Assembly (NCBI GenBank): GCA_958298945.1 | Contig: OY282609.1 | Location: 36,863,212-36,927,211 of the forward strand | Direction of reading: 5' to 3' | From: Atherix ibis | Lineage: Eukaryota; Arthropoda; Insecta; Diptera; Athericidae | Length of the DNA stretch: 64,000 nucleotides | Shown: piece by piece, positions 59,501 through 64,000 of the stretch | Layout of the letters: every line of letters starts with the position of its first letter | Position numbering within the stretch: the stretch's first letter is position 1 | The notes under the pieces: model-generated | Databases searched by the model: none | What the model was told of the DNA's origin: nothing | What the model saw: only the letters and a program-made list of their open reading frames with translations | Made by a program: the position numbers and the translations under genes

Positions 59501-62417
59501 TAGAACCATGGTCATTATTTGTTTGTCTTTGAAAAGTTCATCTTCTTTCCCCCATTTTATTTATAAGTATTTTATCTGTCGAAATTATAGCTGAAATAGT
59601 AATTTTACCTTTGTATTTTGCAAAAATCACTGGTAATCCTTATCGCATTGAAAACACAATTGAAAAAATGCTTGAAACCTTTACACTTTTAAAAAGTGTT
59701 GTAAAAGATGCCCTGTAGACAATTTTTCTTTGACAATGAATAATATTTCGAATATGAAAAATTTTAATATCTATCTTTGGAACTACAGGTGATTTTTTAA
59801 TATTTTGATCTTATATTTGCTATTTACATATATTTTTTAAAAGGTTCCATTCAAATTACTTTTTCATTGTTAAGCTTAAAAAAAACGTTTCTAAAAAATT
59901 GCTTTAAAAAAATTGTCGTTTATTGAAATTATTTAAAAACAATAATTTCCGAAAATACGAGTATATTGAACATTTGCCATGAAATAATATAATACTTTAC
60001 TTATACATTTTAAAATATTAACGCAGGATTTAAGTTCTTTTTATCTTTATTAACATATTAAAAAGGGGCACAACCAAATTGCTTAGTCGAGGTTTTCATG
60101 TATAAAAACCATGTTTAATTTTTTATATAGGTTCCACGAGCTTTTTTTTGTAATTTTTTTGTTTATGGAACCTGTTGAACTTCTTTTATTTGGCGTTCTA
60201 TCTCTGGATCCGTTTTGTATAAATATAGATACAATACAGTTGCTGAAAATGTCCAGAAAGCCGGGCCAGTTAAATGAGAGAATCACAAATAAGTACAGGT
60301 CGACAAAAAATACAGACAAAAGTGACTATATAGTTTTTATATAGTATTAGGCTACCTAGATTACCTAAAAGTTTTGTAAAGAAATAGTCCAGATAAACTT
60401 ACCTTATTAGATGATTTGAGCAATATAATATTTGCTATTATCATCCCTAACCGGACTCATTCATGCATATTATTATCGGCTATAATTGTTGATCTCAGAG
60501 CTGCTTGGTTCAATTTCTGGCTCTTGTCTCAGATAACTTGCAATAATAATAAAAATTCATACAGAATCAAGTTAGAACTTGTATAACAGCTACCATCCTA
60601 AACAAAATATTCTCTGAACAGCATTTCTGGCTATGCAAAAAATGTGACATGTTGTTATGGGCTACAAATTGGCCTGAATTTGATGTATTAAATAACACCT
60701 TTTCATCGACTTTAAGATCGTTGATGATAGATAGCACAATCAAACGAAAATATTGATTAAATTAAGAACAACTAGTATTTCAAAATAAAACTGACTAGGT
60801 TGACTATTACAAAAGAGCAAAGCCAGATAAATACGGTAGTAGCTCTCTCTGATCCATTCAATATATACAAACGCCTTTAACAAAAAATTAAATTGAAAAA
60901 TATGATCGAAGATTCCATGGTTCAAATGAGTGATACCATCCTCATTAGGTCGACCAAAATTTGGGTCTACGTAAATGATATTACTATTAAGGGTTGATCT
61001 GAGAAAACTTAAGGAGATGAATTTGTCAAGATTAGTCAGTACACTTGAAATGTGCACCGACTCCGTAACAGAGTCAGCACCAAAGACAAAATCTTTTTTT
61101 TTTTTGTCAAAAATAACAGCTCTTAACAACATGCAGTAATAAATGCGCGTACGGCTTTTAAAGCCAAAATATAAAACTTCAGTCAATCCAAATTATTTTC
61201 AATAACAAATTTGAGTTACTGCCATATAGGACATTGATTTTATAGTTCTTATATATTCCTTGAAAACTTAACTCATCAACAAAACATTTTACAAAGTCTT
61301 AGCTATATTGCAGAAGAGGATTATTCACTTAAATCTTAGAGGACTATTGTATTTACCCGATCATTGATAAAATTGGGCTCCATATAGTATGGCAGTGGCT
61401 ACGAGTTATATTGAGTATATCCGGATGATCAGATTTGTTCAATTTAGCAGCTCTACGTTGGACTTTTGATTGTCTGCCCAACATCGCCGTAAATGCAGGT
61501 AAATTATATGCATAAGTGAAGGTCGGAATTTGATCATACGAAATTTGTAAGGCACAAATAAGAAGTTGGTACTCTTTTATACATATTATTTGACTGTATC
61601 GATCAATAAATTGCCTACAAAAAAAAAAAAAATTGAATAAAACTTGCATGTATAGAAAAGTGGGGTAGCATGCTTTAATTAGGGTTTTTGTGAAATACGA
61701 AAAATGCGAACGGACTATTTCAGAATAAATATTTTATGATTCTAGGAATCGCAATTTAAAAGTGGTACAGTTTATTTTAGCAAGACGGAGTATTATAGTC
61801 TATGAGGAGGTGCGTTTTTTGCAACTAATTCATAACTATCTTTGAAAATTCGTAAAAACCTGCGCGAAAGATGATTGCCTCAATAATTAGAGCATATGTG
61901 TGCGTCATAATTATATTTAAGGTCCTACACTAACGCATCAGCGCCGCCGAAAAGAACAATCTATGAAGAGAAGACCAAATTTAATTTGTTATTTTAATTT
62001 TGAATGTAGTGCATCAAATTAAAAATTTTTGCATTTATATTTATTAGGTTCTAGCACACATTTCTAAGTAATATTTATATTTTTGGAAGTATTAATTTGC
62101 TATCAATACGCCTTTTCAATAAATACTCAGTAGAACCTAAAAATCTTATGTATTGATTATAAAATAAGAGAGTATTCAATATGCATACCCGAATTTAATA
62201 GTTTGCGTACGAATGTGATAATTTATAGTTTTACTATAAAAACATCATTGTTCTAAATACAACGAGCGCATATACTTTAATAAAACATAGCTCTGGTCGC
62301 TGCGAAATAACTTTATTCAATATAAATTGATAATTTTGCGCAGTTTAAATGCACTTTTTTCTCTTCAAACCATCACAATTTTTAAAGTCAAAAAAGTAAA
62401 TTGTTTTTTTTTTATAA
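56597..62417. other. Noncoding DNA with unidentified ORFs
   Basis: Mostly AT-rich. 57.77-58.08 kb is purine-rich. On the minus strand, 60740-61186 (148 residues) and 61353-61649 (98 residues) are longer than the background and lie in one direction, but I do not recognise either; they may be parts of an old element. No host gene supported. Confidence 0.4.
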
Positions 62418-62419
62418 TA

Positions 62420-63502
62420 TTGGGTATTAGCTCATTCTTTTGTTATGTCAACCTGTTCAAAGCACCTAACCTATATTGTTTTCTTGTTGTTTGGACTTCC
62501 ACCTTTAATTTAGTTCAAAAATGTATCGTTTAGCCATACTTTATTGTATTATTTCCAAAAAGGCAAGAACGCATCGCAGGTACACAAGAAGTTATGTGCC
62601 GTATATGGGAATGAAGCCTTGAAAGAAAGGCAGTGTCAAAATTTGTGTGCTAAATATCGTTCTGGTGATTTTTCACTAAAGAATGCGCAACGATCGGTTC
62701 AATGGAAATTGAGGAGACCCATATCAAGGCCTTTATCGATTCAGATCGTCATAGCACAACACGTGAGATTGCACAAAAGCTCAATGTATCATTAAAAAAT
62801 TAAAACAGTTTGGCTATGTTAGGAAATTCGATTTATGAATTCCTCATCAGCTTAAGAAAATTTATTTGACGCAACGCATTAGCATCTGCGATTCGCTTCT
62901 GATAAGTGGCGATGAAAAGTGGATAGATTACAACAACGTTAATCGGAAACGATCGTGGGTGATGCGAGATGAACCACCTCAGACGACATCAAAAGCTGAG
63001 ATACACTAAATGAAGATTATGCTGTCAGTTTGCTGGGAATATAAAGGAATTCTGCACTTTGAACTTTTACCAAGAAACCAAACGATTAATTCCACAGTGT
63101 ACGTTCAACAACTCGTCAAATCGTAAGGGTGTTGTTTTCCAGCATGACAATACAAAGCCACACACATTTTTGATCACTCGCCAAAAATTATTGAAATTAG
63201 GTTAGGATGTGTTGTCATATCCACGATATAGCCCTGATCTAGCGCCTTTAGATTACCTTTCATTTCGTTCCATGCAGAACTCCTTAAATGGTAAAATTTT
63301 TAATGACGCTGATGATGTAAAATCACATTTAATTCAATTTTTTGTTAGCAAAAGTAATAAGTTTTACGAATACGGAATTATGATACTGCCTGAAAAATGG
63401 CAATTATCGACATAATTGAATAAAGTTATACATACTTTTAAGAAAAAATTTTGAATTTTTTTTACTTATTTAAAATACGCAATCACTTAGTTTCCAACCC
63501 AA
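62420..63502 (+). mobile_element. Decayed mariner of the Hsmar1/cecropia type
   Basis: The right end, read inwards, is TTGGGTTGGAAACTAAGTGA, the style of terminal repeat seen in cecropia-type mariners. The left end (TTGGGTATTAGCTCATTC at 62420) is a damaged match. Inside, in several frames: FQKGKNASQVHKKLCAVYGN, SGDFSLKNAQRS, STTREIAQKLN, SGDEKWIDYNN (first Asp), FELLPRNQTINSTVYVQQL, FQHDNTKPHTFLITRQKLL (second Asp) and YSPDLAPLDYLSFRSMQNSL (third Asp, 34 residues after the second). It ends near 63415. This is the same clade whose human copy contributed to SETMAR. Clearly dead: multiple frameshifts and a stop where the family has Trp. Confidence 0.82.
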
Positions 63503-63504
63503 TA

Positions 63505-64000
63505 TAAGAATGCAATGGCGAATGCATATATATCTACTACACTATTATAAAAAATCGTCAATAATTGAATGTGTCTAAAGTGCAAATACTTCTTCAGTTT
63601 CCAATAACAATTTGTCTTAAAAACTCTGTAGTTAAAATTTTATAATTACCTTCGAAATTCCGACCTCTTCATTAGCAAAATTTTGATTATATTTGAATCG
63701 AATCTATAAATTTTTGATATAATTAATCTCATTTATCAATTAAATGCCCATAATTATTATCATGAATTATTGAGTATCTTTATAATAGCCTTATAATATT
63801 TTCGTAGTTCGCTTTTTTTTGGTAGAATATACTCATATATTGTAGTTGATCAACTATTCTTGCAGTCAAACACTTTTTTCATTATTGTTTTTGTTATTGT
63901 AGAAATTTACGTATACTATAAGTAGTAAAATCTATATTATTTTATTATTTTCTATAACATAGTTAATTAATATTTTAAGTAAATTATACGAAATGTATGA
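63505..64000. other. Noncoding DNA to the window end
   Basis: AT-rich, nothing recognised. Confidence 0.5.

Noticed and set aside
1..64000. A novel prokaryote-style system such as a defence island, operon or CRISPR array
   Set aside because: The window is intron-bearing animal DNA; no operon-like gene runs, ribosome-binding sites or spacer arrays were found.

Overview
The window is AT-rich, intron-bearing animal nuclear DNA. Its mixture of a chaoptin-type leucine-rich-repeat (LRR) gene, jockey-clade LINEs, R1-like LINEs, several mariner lineages and transposases resembling the DD41D 'rosa' group points to a higher (schizophoran) fly, perhaps a tephritid. That assignment is inference; nothing here fixes the species.

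The only convincing host gene lies on the minus strand. It is the 3' part of a very large extracellular LRR protein, assembled from four exons: 20198-20342, 5092-5202, 1665-4836 and 1030-1221. All splice sites are canonical and all junction phases agree. The protein ends in a cysteine-flanked LRR C-terminal cap followed by a hydrophobic tail with no cytoplasmic domain, which suggests a GPI-anchored surface protein of the chaoptin family. The 5' exons were not found. An intron of about 15 kb (5203-20197) holds a DD41D-type transposase remnant, the 3' end of an R1-like LINE, and a long decayed jockey-like LINE that keeps both ORFs in ruins.

From 20.4 kb to the right end no host exon could be supported. 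The region is AT-rich noncoding DNA studded with transposable elements: a jockey-clade LINE with target-site duplication (20.9-23.1 kb), mariner pseudogenes (24.0, 33.6, 36.7, 55.3 and 62.4 kb), an R1-like LINE (26.3-28.2 kb), DDE transposase fragments (28.2 and 29.6 kb), a jockey RT fragment (29.9 kb), two related LINE RNase H remnants (35.8 and 45.4 kb), an internally deleted DD41D-type element with good terminal repeats (46.4 kb), another jockey RT fragment (47.5 kb) and an RNase H fragment (55.0 kb).

The most unusual object is a retroposed unit at 30.61-31.28 kb, bounded by perfect 13-bp target duplications. On the minus strand it begins with the 3' half of 5S ribosomal RNA, continues into a tRNA-like T-arm with a perfect B-box, then carries a broken RTE-type LINE endonuclease segment and an A-rich tail. 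The most nearly intact transposon is the irritans-type mariner at 36.7-37.9 kb, whose transposase has lost only its last nine or so residues to what looks like a one-base deletion.

Limits: all calls come from reading translations and motifs by eye. Short exons, noncoding RNAs and old repeats in the AT-rich stretches could easily have been missed.
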